Of a DNA stretch of 64,000 bases, positions 48,097-56,970 are shown piece by piece (within the stretch, counting starts at the first letter, position 1; every line of letters begins with the position of its first letter). Position numbers and translations under genes: made by a program. Origin of the DNA: Mycobacterium scrofulaceum (GTDB taxonomy: Bacteria > Actinomycetota > Actinomycetes > Mycobacteriales > Mycobacteriaceae); assembly GCF_001667885.1 (NCBI RefSeq), contig NZ_LZJW01000019.1:124001-188000 (forward strand), read 5' to 3'. The notes below the pieces were generated by a model. It was not told the origin of the DNA. It worked only from the letters and a program-made list of their open reading frames with translations, and did no database searches.

Positions 48097-48837
48097 ATGC
48101 CGAAAATCACCGACAGCGTCACCACCGCCGATGGCACCTGTCCCGTCGGCCTGTTCACCCCTGACGGCCCGGGCCCCTGGCCGGGAGTCGTCATGTACTG
48201 CGATGCCGGCGGGGTGCGTGACACCTTCGACCAGATGGCCGCCAAGCTGGCCGGCTTCGGTTACGCGGTGCTGCTGCCCGACGTGTATTACCGCAGCGGC
48301 GATTGGGCCCCGTTCGACATGGCCACCGTGTTCGGCGACGAGCGGGAGCGCAGGCGGCTGTTCGGCATGATCGGCAGCGTCACCCCGGACAAGATGGCCG
48401 GCGACGCCGCCGCCTTCTTCGACTACCTGGCGGCCCGGCCGGAGGTATCCGGGGAGCGCTTCGGCGTCTGCGGCTACTGCATGGGCGGGCGGGCGTCGCT
48501 GATCGTCGCCGGCCGGCTGCCGGAGCGCGTTGCCGCCGCGGCGTCGTTCCACGGCGGCGGCCTGGTGACCGACTCCGCGGACAGCCCCCACCTGCTGGCC
48601 GACCGGATGAGCGCGACGGTGTACGTGGGCGGCGCCAAGGACGACGCGTCCTTCACACGTGACCAGGCAGAACAGCTGGACAAGGCGCTGACCGCGGCCG
48701 GGGTGCAGCACACCATCGAGTGGTATCCGGCCGGCCACGGGTTCGCGGTGCCCGACAACGCGCCATACGACCCAGCCGCGGCCGAGCGGCACTGGCAGGC
48801 CATGACCGAGGTCTTCGGCGCGGCGCTACCGCGTTAA
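48097..48837 (+). CDS. Dienelactone hydrolase family protein (Rv2765-like)
   Basis: 246-residue alpha/beta hydrolase of the dienelactone hydrolase family. The nucleophile is Cys rather than Ser, in GYCMGG (about residue 129). The acid is in AKDDASF and the His in PAGHGFAVPD; the N-terminal TADGTCPVGLFTPDGPGPWPGVV is standard for the family. GGAGG lies seven bases upstream of ATG 48097. The substrate is unknown; relatives open cyclic lactones from aromatic degradation or cleave esters. Its 3' end overlaps the convergent glycosyltransferase gene by 12 bp. Confidence 0.92.
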   Translation: MPKITDSVTTADGTCPVGLFTPDGPGPWPGVVMYCDAGGVRDTFDQMAAKLAGFGYAVLLPDVYYRSGDWAPFDMATVFGDERERRRLFGMIGSVTPDKMAGDAAAFFDYLAARPEVSGERFGVCGYCMGGRASLIVAGRLPERVAAAASFHGGGLVTDSADSPHLLADRMSATVYVGGAKDDASFTRDQAEQLDKALTAAGVQHTIEWYPAGHGFAVPDNAPYDPAAAERHWQAMTEVFGAALPR

Positions 48838-50040
48838 GCCATCCAGCAGCAACGACGCGGCCAGCATCGCCCCGTCGGTGCGGATGCTGGCGGCCACGGC
48901 GCCCGCCCGCGCACGGGTCTCTGGCGTCAGGACGGTCTTCAGGGCGGTCGCCAGGGAATCGGCGGTGGGGGCCGGGCCGTCATGCGCGGTGCCGATGCCT
49001 AGCTGCTCCACTCGACCTGCCCAGTACGGCTGGTCGGCCCCCTGCGGCACCAACACCTGCGGTGCGCCGGCCAGCGCGGCGGTGGTCGTGGTGCCCGCGC
49101 CGCCGTGGTGCACGACGGCTGCCACCCGGCCGAAGAGCGCCCTGTGGTTGAGCTCACCGACCGCGAGGCAGTCGTCCCGGTCGTCGATGGGGCTCAGGCC
49201 TGACCAGCCCCGGTAGAGAATCGCGCGGTGCCCCAGGGCGCGGATGGCCTCGACGACGGCGCGGGACAGGTCGTTCGCGGCGCGCATGGGCATGCTGCCG
49301 AAGCCGACGTACACCGGTGGCGGCCCGGCGTCGAGGAACGCCACCACGGCCGCCGGCAGAGGCCGTTCATCGGGCAGCAGCCACGCCCCCGTCTGGACCA
49401 CCTCCAGCCCGCCGCCTTCCGGCCATGGGCCCAGGGTCGGGTCCACCGCCAGCCACGGCCGCTCGGTCAGGGCGTAGTCGCGGACGTCATCGACCGGCGG
49501 CAGGCCCAGTGCCGCGCGGTGATCGTTGAGCGTGGCGCCGAACAGCGCGTGCATGTGCTGCGCGTCCATCCGCCACAGCACCCGGTTGTCGATCACGCCC
49601 GGCGGGATGTGGCCGTCGTAGGTCGGGGGCAGGTGGTGCGACGACGGCAGAATCGTCGGTTGGTAGCTGACGTAGACATAGGGGATGCCCAGGCGGTCGG
49701 CCACCGACCGCGCTCCCGCGGCCACCGGGGGGAAGCCGGTCGTCACCAGCAGGTCACACCCGTCGGCCGCGTCGGCCACCGTGTCGAATTGCGCGGCGAC
49801 GAGCCCGTCCAGGTGCCGGCGCAGCTCGACCTCGGACGGCGTGAGCACTGCCGCCGTCGCGCGCCATGAATCGCCGAAGGGCCTCAGCGGCAGTTCGATT
49901 CCGGCCAGCAGGTCCGCGAATTCCTCATCCGGCGGCGCGCACACCCGGACTTCGGCGCCGAGCGCCCGCAACTGCACCCCGAGTGCCGCCAGCGGTTCGA
50001 CCGCCCCGCGGGAATCGTGAGTGGACAGCAGCACGCGCAT
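48826..50040 (-). CDS. GT1-family glycosyltransferase (glycopeptidolipid/vancomycin GtfB type)
   Basis: 404-residue inverting glycosyltransferase. The N-terminal acceptor domain begins MRVLLSTHDSRGAVEPLAALGVQLRALGAEVRVCAPP, typical of GtfB-like enzymes. The donor domain has VYVGFGSMP and the nucleotide-sugar motif VHHGGAGTTTTAALAGAPQVLVPQGADQPYW. ATG 50040 has GGAGG 12 bases upstream; a GTG at 50055 is an alternative. Close in type to mycobacterial GPL glycosyltransferases (Gtf/Rtf group). I do not recall it between Rv2765 and Rv2766c in M. tuberculosis, so it is an accessory gene. Acceptor unknown. Confidence 0.88.
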   Translation of the reverse strand: MRVLLSTHDSRGAVEPLAALGVQLRALGAEVRVCAPPDEEFADLLAGIELPLRPFGDSWRATAAVLTPSEVELRRHLDGLVAAQFDTVADAADGCDLLVTTGFPPVAAGARSVADRLGIPYVYVSYQPTILPSSHHLPPTYDGHIPPGVIDNRVLWRMDAQHMHALFGATLNDHRAALGLPPVDDVRDYALTERPWLAVDPTLGPWPEGGGLEVVQTGAWLLPDERPLPAAVVAFLDAGPPPVYVGFGSMPMRAANDLSRAVVEAIRALGHRAILYRGWSGLSPIDDRDDCLAVGELNHRALFGRVAAVVHHGGAGTTTTAALAGAPQVLVPQGADQPYWAGRVEQLGIGTAHDGPAPTADSLATALKTVLTPETRARAGAVAASIRTDGAMLAASLLLDGLTR

Positions 50041-50237
50041 TCCGATGCTTTTCACCTCCGCAAGGCGCGGCCGGCCACGTCGTCGGCCACCGCGGACCGA
50101 CAATGTCTCACGAAACGGCGGCCGCCGCGGGTGTCGGTCGTTCAACGAGGAGCGCATACCGCCGTGAATATGGCTGCGCGCCAACGTATTTCGTGGTTCT
50201 CCGACGGTCGGCGGGGAAAAAATCAATCCGAGCCCAA

Positions 50238-51329
50238 CTAGGTTGGGGGCAGGTCGACCAACTCCGCCAGTCGGGCACGGTGACGGTGGGCGGTGCCGAA
50301 GATCAACTGATCGCTCTTGGCCCGCTTGAGGTAAAGGTGCGCGGGATACTCCCACGTCATGCCGATGCCGCCGTGCAACTGGACGCACTCCTCGGCCGCG
50401 TGCACGGCGACGCCGCTGCAGTACGCCTGGGCCAGCGCCGCCGCGACGGCCGCGTCTTCGTCGGCGCGAGCGCAGGTGTCGGCGGCGTAGCGGGCCGCCG
50501 CCGTCGCGGCGCCGACCTCGAACCACAGATCGGCCAGCCGGTGCTTGATCGCCTGGTAGGAGCCGATCGCGCGGCCAAACTGCTTGCGCTGCTTGACATA
50601 ATCCAGCGTGGTCTCGAAGCACCATTGCGCGACCCCGAGTTGCTCGGATGCCAGCAGCGCCACCCCCGTCCGCAGCGCCTCGGCGACCGGCCGGTCCGCC
50701 GGCCCGACGCGCGACGACTCCACGGCCGAAAAGCTCACGTCGGCAAGGGGTCTCGTCATGTCAAACGCCAGTATGGGCGACACCTCCACCCCCGCCGCGG
50801 TGCGTGAGACGGTGTGCAGCTCGGGCCCGTCCGGTCCCTCGGCCGGCACCACCAGCACGTCCGCCTCGGCCGCGCCGGCGACGCTGGTGACCGATCCGCT
50901 CAGCCCGTCGGCGCCGATCGTGGCCAGCCCGATCCGATCACCCGGCGCGGCGGTCAGCGGCACCGCCAGGGCGGCGGTCAGCTCACCCTGCGCCAACGCG
51001 GGCAACGTCTCGGTGTCGCCGGCGCACAACAGGGCGACGGTGGCCAGCACCGCGCTGGACAAGAACGGCACCGGCGCGACGGCCCGGCCGATCTCCTCCA
51101 TCACGACCGCGGCCTCGCGCGCACCCGCGCCGGCCCCGCCGAGCGATTCGGGCACCAGCAGCCCCGCCACGCCGAGCTCGGCTGCCAGGGTCCGCCACAG
51201 GGATGAAAAGCCCTGCGGCTCAGGGTCATAGGCTCGCACCACCGATTCGGGTGGGCACCGGTCGGCGAACAGGGTACGCACGCTGTCCCGCAACGCCTCC
51301 TCGGTGTCGGAGTACAGCAGGTCTGTCAC
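50238..51329 (-). CDS. Acyl-CoA dehydrogenase, catalytic-Glu subunit of a pair
   Basis: 363-residue acyl-CoA dehydrogenase from GTG 51329. N-terminal helices (DLLYSDTEEALRDSVRTLFADR), a weakly conserved middle domain, and a C-terminal domain with RKQFGRAIGSYQAIKHRLADLW and LHGGIGMTWEYPAHLYLKRAK, where a Glu in the catalytic region is present. Its start overlaps the stop of the next acyl-CoA dehydrogenase gene (GTGA). Adjacent mycobacterial pairs of this kind form alpha2beta2 enzymes in sterol side-chain and related degradation. Pair function here is inferred. Confidence 0.85.
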   Translation of the reverse strand: MTDLLYSDTEEALRDSVRTLFADRCPPESVVRAYDPEPQGFSSLWRTLAAELGVAGLLVPESLGGAGAGAREAAVVMEEIGRAVAPVPFLSSAVLATVALLCAGDTETLPALAQGELTAALAVPLTAAPGDRIGLATIGADGLSGSVTSVAGAAEADVLVVPAEGPDGPELHTVSRTAAGVEVSPILAFDMTRPLADVSFSAVESSRVGPADRPVAEALRTGVALLASEQLGVAQWCFETTLDYVKQRKQFGRAIGSYQAIKHRLADLWFEVGAATAAARYAADTCARADEDAAVAAALAQAYCSGVAVHAAEECVQLHGGIGMTWEYPAHLYLKRAKSDQLIFGTAHRHRARLAELVDLPPT

Positions 51330-52519
51330 CGGTCCAGGTCCTTCCACGGTTTGTCCTTGTCCACGCGATGTTCGCCCGGCAGGCCGAGGATCCGCTCGGA
51401 GATGGTGTTGCGCAACACCTCCGACGTGCCGCCCTCGATGGAGTTACCGCGAGCCCGCAGGTAGCGGTATCCCGGCTCGCGACCGACCAGGTCGACCGTT
51501 TCCGGTCGGCGCATGGTCCAGTCGTCGTAGCGCAGCCCGGCCTCACCGTGCAGTTCGATCTCGAAGCCCGAGATCGCCTGGGCCAGGCGGGCAAAGGCCA
51601 CCTTCATACCCGCACCCTCCGGTCCGGGCTGACCCACGCTCGCCTGCTGGCGCAGCCGCTCACCCGCGAGCCGCAGAACCTCAGCCTCGACCCACAACCG
51701 CATCAACTCGTCGTGCATGGCGGGGTCCCGCAGCGCCGGCTGGTTTCGCCAGGCCTTGGTGACCTTGCCGATGTGGCCGCCCTCCCGCGGCGTCCCGGCG
51801 CGGGTGCCGATCGCGACGCGCTCGTTGTTCAGGGTGGTGGTCGCGACGCGCCAGCCGCCGCCCTCCGGGCCGAGCCGATTGGCGTCGGGCACCCGGACGT
51901 CGGTGAGGAACACCTCGTTGAATTCCGCCTCGCCGGTGATCTGGCGCAGCGGGCGCACTTCCACGCCGGGCTGCGTCATGTCGCACAGGAAATACGTCAG
52001 GCCGGCGTGTTTGGGCACCGTCGGGTCGGTGCGCGCGACCAGGATGGCCATGGTCGCGTGCTGCGCTTGCGACGTCCACACCTTCTGCCCGTTGACAATC
52101 CAGTCGTCCCCGTCGCGGACCGCGCGCGTGGAGACGCCGGCCAAGTCCGAACCGGCACCGGGCTCGCTGAACAACTGGCAGTAGATCTGTTCGCCGCTGA
52201 ACAACGGGCGCAGGAACTTTCGCTTCTGCTCGTCGGTCCCGAACGCCGCGATCGTCGGCGCCGCCATGCCCATGCCGATGTAGTTCTTGGCGGTGCCCCC
52301 CACCGGCGCGCCCGCGGCGGCGAGCTCGGCGTCGACGAGCTCCTGGGCCTTGCGTGGCAGGCCCAGCCCGCCGAAGCCGGGCGGCAGGTGCACCCATGCC
52401 AGGCCCGCGTCATACTGCGCGGCAAGGAATTCCCGCGGTTCGGTGGTGGCCGGGTCGTGCTCGTCGAGCAGCGCCTGCACCCGCGCCTTCAGGTCCACCG
52501 CCACATCTTCGGTGGTCAT
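51326..52519 (-). CDS. Acyl-CoA dehydrogenase, second subunit of a pair
   Basis: 397-residue acyl-CoA dehydrogenase. It has the FAD-binding middle domain in good form (QLFSEPGAGSDLAGVSTRAVRDGDDWIVNGQKVWTSQAQHA) and the C-terminal GNSIEGGTSEVLRNTISERILGLP. The catalytic Glu motif of the partner (GMTWEY) has no counterpart, so it probably provides FAD/structure to a heteromeric enzyme. ATG 52519 lies 2 bp after the stop of the SDR gene, within a three-gene operon. Confidence 0.85.
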   Translation of the reverse strand: MTTEDVAVDLKARVQALLDEHDPATTEPREFLAAQYDAGLAWVHLPPGFGGLGLPRKAQELVDAELAAAGAPVGGTAKNYIGMGMAAPTIAAFGTDEQKRKFLRPLFSGEQIYCQLFSEPGAGSDLAGVSTRAVRDGDDWIVNGQKVWTSQAQHATMAILVARTDPTVPKHAGLTYFLCDMTQPGVEVRPLRQITGEAEFNEVFLTDVRVPDANRLGPEGGGWRVATTTLNNERVAIGTRAGTPREGGHIGKVTKAWRNQPALRDPAMHDELMRLWVEAEVLRLAGERLRQQASVGQPGPEGAGMKVAFARLAQAISGFEIELHGEAGLRYDDWTMRRPETVDLVGREPGYRYLRARGNSIEGGTSEVLRNTISERILGLPGEHRVDKDKPWKDLDR

Positions 52520-52521
52520 GG

Positions 52522-53298
52522 CTAGCCCTGCGGCCGAGTTTGAAAGCCTTGTGCGGCACCGAGCAGCAGTCCGCCGTCGATCACGAGGGTCTCGCCGGTG
52601 ATCCAGCTCGCGGCGTCGGAAACCAGGAAGGCCACGGCGCCGGCGACGTCGGCCGGCTCGCCGATGCGTCCGAGCGCGATCGACGATGCGAGCGGGTCCT
52701 CGTGGTCCTTCCACAACGCCTCGGCGAGGCGGGTGCGCACCACCCCGGGGGCGATGGCGTTGACCCGGATTCGCGGCGAAAGTTCCAGCGCCAACTGCTT
52801 GGTGACGTGGATCAGCGCGGCCTTGGTGGCGTTGTACATGCCCATGGCCGGCGATTGGTGCAGGCCGCCGATGGAGGCGGTGTTGACGATCGCTCCGCCG
52901 TGCTCGCCCATCCCTGCTTTGACCACGAGCGAGGTCCACAGCAGCGGCGCCCACAGGTTCACGTCGAAGATCTTGGTGAAACGGGCGTGATCCTGGTCGA
53001 TCAGGGGACCGTACGCGGGGTTCGTGCCCGCGTTGTTGATCAGGATGTCCACGCTCCCGAAACGCTCGCCCGCGAGGTCCACGCAGCGCCGGGCGGCGTC
53101 CTCGTCGACCGCGTGCGCGCCGACGCCCACGGCGTTGCCGTCGACCTGTGCGGCCGCCTCGTCGGCGGCCTCCTGCTTGCGGGCGGTGAGCACCACGTTG
53201 GCTCCGGCGGCGGCGAGCTGCTGGGCGATCGCGAGCCCGATCCCGCGCGAGGCGCCGGTGATGATCGCGGTTCGGCCGGTCAGGTCCTGTGAGGTCAT
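52522..53298 (-). CDS. fabG: Short-chain dehydrogenase/reductase (FabG-like, Rv2766c-like)
   Basis: 258-residue NAD(P)-dependent SDR. Cofactor motif TGASRGIGLAIAQQL, NNAGTN, catalytic Ser in NTASIGG and Tyr/Lys in MYNATK; C-terminal GETLVIDGGLLLG. Likely a 3-hydroxyacyl (CoA or ACP) dehydrogenase. First gene of an operon with the two acyl-CoA dehydrogenases, which favours a degradative 3-hydroxyacyl-CoA role over fatty-acid synthesis. The symbol follows the M. tuberculosis annotation (Rv2766c) and does not claim the primary FabG function. Confidence 0.88.
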   Translation of the reverse strand: MTSQDLTGRTAIITGASRGIGLAIAQQLAAAGANVVLTARKQEAADEAAAQVDGNAVGVGAHAVDEDAARRCVDLAGERFGSVDILINNAGTNPAYGPLIDQDHARFTKIFDVNLWAPLLWTSLVVKAGMGEHGGAIVNTASIGGLHQSPAMGMYNATKAALIHVTKQLALELSPRIRVNAIAPGVVRTRLAEALWKDHEDPLASSIALGRIGEPADVAGAVAFLVSDAASWITGETLVIDGGLLLGAAQGFQTRPQG

Positions 53299-53376
53299 CG
53301 TGGTGCGCCTTCCGTCGCGCGAAAGCCAACGGTCTCCCGTTCGCTACATGGATGTTTACACGGGTGTGTCGGTGGT

Positions 53377-53736
53377 ATGCGACCCCGCATGTTCTCGAAA
53401 TTAACCCTTACGAAAAGACTGGTGGTGGGCGGGGCTGCGGCCGCCGCGATCGCGGTTGCCCCGATCGCCATGACCGGTTCCCTCGGCTCGGCACCCGCGC
53501 CGTCCGCGGCGCCCTCCCATGTGGTCATCAAGGATGACCCGGGCGGCGGCGGTTGCGACGGCAACGGCAACTGCGGCTCGGGCGGCCAGAACCAGGGCCC
53601 GGGCGGCGGTCCCGGCGGTCAGGGCTGCGTCCCGGGCGTCGGCTGCGGCTCGGGCGGCCCGAACGCGGGGCCCGGCGGAATACCGGGCGGACAGGGTTGC
53701 TTGCCCGGCGTCGGCTGCGGTTCCGGCCACGCCTGA
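53377..53736 (+). CDS. Secreted Gly/Cys-rich repeat protein
   Basis: Exported small protein, 119 residues from ATG 53377 or 115 from ATG 53389. A signal peptide (LTKRLVVGGAAAAAIAVAPIAM) is followed by a short linker and a mature part of about 65 residues made of Gly, Pro, Gln and six Cys. Two near-identical units GPGGxPGGQGCxPGVGCGSG end the protein, and a degenerate unit CDGNGNCGSGGQN precedes them. No known family is recognised. It ends one base before the convergent LCC gene's stop. Structure and role are unknown. Confidence 0.7.
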   Translation: MRPRMFSKLTLTKRLVVGGAAAAAIAVAPIAMTGSLGSAPAPSAAPSHVVIKDDPGGGGCDGNGNCGSGGQNQGPGGGPGGQGCVPGVGCGSGGPNAGPGGIPGGQGCLPGVGCGSGHA

Positions 53737-56700
53737 TCAGCTCCGAACCTCCCGCAGTCTGGCAATCCAGGCCCGGGTGTCCGCGGGGTCGATGACGTCG
53801 TCGAGTTCGAATGTGGTGGCCGCGCGTAGCGCCTTGCCGTGCTCGTAGGCCGCGGCCACCAGCTTGTCGAACAGTTCCTGGCGCCGAGCTGGGTCGGCCT
53901 CGGCGGCCAGCTCCTTGCTGAACCCGAGGCGGACGGCGCCCTCCAGGCCCATCCCGCCGATCTCGCCGGTCGGCCAGGCGACGGTGAATTGCGGTGCCCG
54001 GAAGGACCCGCCGGCCATCGCCATCGCGCCGAGCCCGTATCCCTTGCGCAAAATGATCATCCCGACCGGCACGGTCAGCCGCGCGCCCAGCACGAACATC
54101 CGCCCGAACCGGCGGACGGCCGCGTCCTTCTCGGCGTCGGGGCCGACCATGAAGCCGGGGGTGTCGCACAGCGAAATCACCGGCAGCCGAAACGATTCGC
54201 ACAAAGTGAGGAAGTCGCCGGCCTTGTCGGCCGCCTCGGCATCGATAGCGCCGCCGAGGTGGTGGGTGCTGTTGGCGATCAGCCCGTAGGCCGCGCCCTC
54301 GACGCGGACCAACGCGGTGACGATGCCGACGCCGTAGTCCGGCCGCAGCTCCAGCACGGAGCCGGTATCGACGATCGCGTCGATCGCCCGGTGCACGTCG
54401 TAGGCGCGTAACCGGTTCTGCGGCACCACATGCCGGGCCAACCGCGGGTCCGGCGCCGCCCAGTCGTCCACGCCGCCCTGGAAATAGGCCAGATACTGTT
54501 TGGCCAACGACACCGCGTGCGCCTCGTCGCGGGCGACCAGGCCGACGACGCCGTTGCGGCGCTGGACGCCGATAGGCCCGATCGCCTCCGGCGGATACAC
54601 CCCGAGCCCGCCGCCCTCGATCATGGCGGGCCCACCCATCCCGATGTTGGCGTCCGGGGTCGCGATGATCACGTCACACACCCCTGCCAGCGCGGCGTTT
54701 CCGGCGAAGCAGCGGCCCGACACGATCGAAATCAGCGGCACCCGACCGCTCAGCGCGGCCAGCATCCGGAAGGTCGGAACGTCCAGGCCGGCGGCGCCGC
54801 CGACGTCGGTGTCCCCCGGCCGCCCACCGCCGCCCTCGGCGAACAGCACCACCGGCAACCGTTTTCGGGCGGCCAGGTCGAACGCGCGGTCGGTCTTGGC
54901 GTGGTTGCGCATGCCCTGGGTGCCGGCCAGCACGGTGTAGTCGTAGGACACCACGACGGCCTCGGCCGCCGCTGGGCCGAAGCGGTCCGCGCCGATCGTG
55001 GCCAGCCCGGCGATCAGGCCGTCGGCCGGCGTGTTGGCGATGAGGTCGTCTTCCGAGCGGCGACTGCGCTGCGCGGCAATGGCCAGCGCGCCGTATTCGA
55101 CGAAGCTGCCGGGGTCGATCAGGTCGGCGACGTTCTCCCGCGCGGTCCGCCGACCTTGCTTGTGCCGCTTGGCAACCGCGGCCTCGCGGCCCTCGTCGAG
55201 GGTGAAGAGATGCCTCCTGCGCACCTCGTCGAGGTCGGCGCGCGGCCGGTCGAGATCCGTGGCATCGGCTGCGGACTCGCCCCCCTGGCCCTCGCCGGTG
55301 CGCGAGAACACCAGCAACGGGTCGCCGGTTCCCACCACCTGCCCGGGCGCCACCAGCGCGCGGACCGTCCGAAGCGCGTCGGGTGCGGCGAGCACGTGCT
55401 GCATCTTCATCGCTTCGAGGACGACGAGCTGGCTGCCCGCGCTGACGTGGACGCCCTCGGGCGCCACCTCGATCACGGTGCCCGCCAACTGGGCGCGCAG
55501 CACGTCCTCGCCGGGATACAGCTCGACCGGCGCGGCGGGGACCTCCTGCCGGTGCGACGCCGCGGCCGAGGCGAGCTCGGGCAGCGTCTGGTCGAGGAAA
55601 CCCGTGCTCACCCAACCGGATTCGACCTGCGGATGGGACAGCAGCTCGCGCAGGAAGTCGATGTTGGTGCGGACGCCCTCGATGCCGAACTCCCCCAGGG
55701 CGGTGCGGGCCTTACGCAGCACCGCCCGCGGCGACAACCCGTGTACGTGGGCGACGACCTTCGCCAGCAGTGAGTCGTAGTGCGGGCTGACGACGAGTCC
55801 GGCCCGGCCGTAGGTGTCCACGCGGATCCCCGGCCCGCTCGGCGGCGAGAACGCGCTGATGGTGCCGGCCGCGGGCACGACCGACAAGTCCGCGGCGAAC
55901 GTCTCCATGTTCACCCTGGCCTGAATCGCGATGCCGCGGTGGGCGGCGGGCTCGCCCATGACTTCGTTGCCGTCGGAGGCGATTCCGGCCGGTAGCCCGA
56001 GCTGGTAGAAGGATGCGCCTCCGGCGATCGCCAGCTGGACTGCGACCAGGTCGAACCCGGTCGTTTCCTCAGTGACGGTGTGCTCGACCTGGATTCTCGG
56101 GTTGACCTCGAGAAACACGAACTCCTCACCGGCCACCAGGAATTCGACCGTGGCCAGTCCGCGCAGACCGACTCGCGCGCACAACCGGGCCGCAGCCCGG
56201 TGCACGTCATGCCGGAGCCCATCGGAAATCCCTTGGGCGGGCGCGATTTCGACGATTTTCTGGTAACGCCGCTGGATGCTGCAGTCGCGGTCGCCGAGCG
56301 CGAGCGCGCGTGTCTGGTGCCCCGCCGGCGCGGCGACCACCTGCACCTCGATGTGCCGCGCGCCGTCGAGGCGCGCCTCGGCGAACAGTGAAGGATCCCC
56401 GAAGCCCAGTTGCGCCTCCGCGGCGCACTGTTGGTACGCGCCGCCGATCTCGTCGGCGCTGCGCACCGTGCGCATGCCCCGGCCGCCCCCGCCGGCCAGC
56501 GCCTTGATCATGATGGCGCCGCCCTGTGCCGCGAAGAACGCCTCGACGTCCGCGACGGTGCTCGGCCCGTCGGTCGCCGGCAATACCGGCACCCCGGCCG
56601 CGACGGCCGCGCGGCGGGCGGAAGACTTGTTGCCCACGAGTTCGAGCACGTCGGCGTCCGGTCCGACGAACGTGTGCCCGGCGCCGGCGCACGCCCGCGC

Positions 56701-56970
56701 GAAATCGGCGTTCTCGCTGAGGAATCCGTAACCCGGGTGAATCAGCTCGGCGCCGGAGCTTTTCGCCGCCGCCAGCACGGCGGCCTGGTCCAGGTAGGCC
56801 CGCGGTCCGGCGCCGGGAAGGCCGATCGCTTCGTCCGCCGCGTGCACGTGCGGAGTCTCGGCATCGTCCTCGGCGTAAACCGCGACGGTGCGGACGCCCA
56901 ATTCGACTGCGGTGCGGATGATTCGGAGCGCGATCTCGCCGCGATTGGCGACCAGCACCGTCGCGCTCAT
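53737..56970 (-). CDS. Single-chain long-chain acyl-CoA carboxylase (LCC type)
   Basis: 1077-residue enzyme with all functions in one chain. Biotin carboxylase (about 1-445: HPGYGFLSENADFARAC, KALAGGGGRGMR, EVNPRIQVEHTVTE). A linker domain follows. The biotin carrier has the EAMKM motif and biotinyl Lys522. The carboxyltransferase (about 580-1077) has SGRCFAGNAALAG and CDTPGFMVGPDAEKDAAVRRFGRM. This matches the domain order of the homohexameric LCC described from M. avium subsp. paratuberculosis, which carboxylates short- to long-chain acyl-CoAs. ATG 56970 overlaps the stop of the upstream CoA ligase gene (ATGA). Confidence 0.93.
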   Translation of the reverse strand: MSATVLVANRGEIALRIIRTAVELGVRTVAVYAEDDAETPHVHAADEAIGLPGAGPRAYLDQAAVLAAAKSSGAELIHPGYGFLSENADFARACAGAGHTFVGPDADVLELVGNKSSARRAAVAAGVPVLPATDGPSTVADVEAFFAAQGGAIMIKALAGGGGRGMRTVRSADEIGGAYQQCAAEAQLGFGDPSLFAEARLDGARHIEVQVVAAPAGHQTRALALGDRDCSIQRRYQKIVEIAPAQGISDGLRHDVHRAAARLCARVGLRGLATVEFLVAGEEFVFLEVNPRIQVEHTVTEETTGFDLVAVQLAIAGGASFYQLGLPAGIASDGNEVMGEPAAHRGIAIQARVNMETFAADLSVVPAAGTISAFSPPSGPGIRVDTYGRAGLVVSPHYDSLLAKVVAHVHGLSPRAVLRKARTALGEFGIEGVRTNIDFLRELLSHPQVESGWVSTGFLDQTLPELASAAASHRQEVPAAPVELYPGEDVLRAQLAGTVIEVAPEGVHVSAGSQLVVLEAMKMQHVLAAPDALRTVRALVAPGQVVGTGDPLLVFSRTGEGQGGESAADATDLDRPRADLDEVRRRHLFTLDEGREAAVAKRHKQGRRTARENVADLIDPGSFVEYGALAIAAQRSRRSEDDLIANTPADGLIAGLATIGADRFGPAAAEAVVVSYDYTVLAGTQGMRNHAKTDRAFDLAARKRLPVVLFAEGGGGRPGDTDVGGAAGLDVPTFRMLAALSGRVPLISIVSGRCFAGNAALAGVCDVIIATPDANIGMGGPAMIEGGGLGVYPPEAIGPIGVQRRNGVVGLVARDEAHAVSLAKQYLAYFQGGVDDWAAPDPRLARHVVPQNRLRAYDVHRAIDAIVDTGSVLELRPDYGVGIVTALVRVEGAAYGLIANSTHHLGGAIDAEAADKAGDFLTLCESFRLPVISLCDTPGFMVGPDAEKDAAVRRFGRMFVLGARLTVPVGMIILRKGYGLGAMAMAGGSFRAPQFTVAWPTGEIGGMGLEGAVRLGFSKELAAEADPARRQELFDKLVAAAYEHGKALRAATTFELDDVIDPADTRAWIARLREVRS

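Noticed and set aside
47054..48370. 438-codon plus-strand ORF across thyA and the minisatellite
   Set aside because: Antisense to thyA and dfrA and only kept open by the repeat; units of 56 bp change frame, so no repeat protein is encoded.
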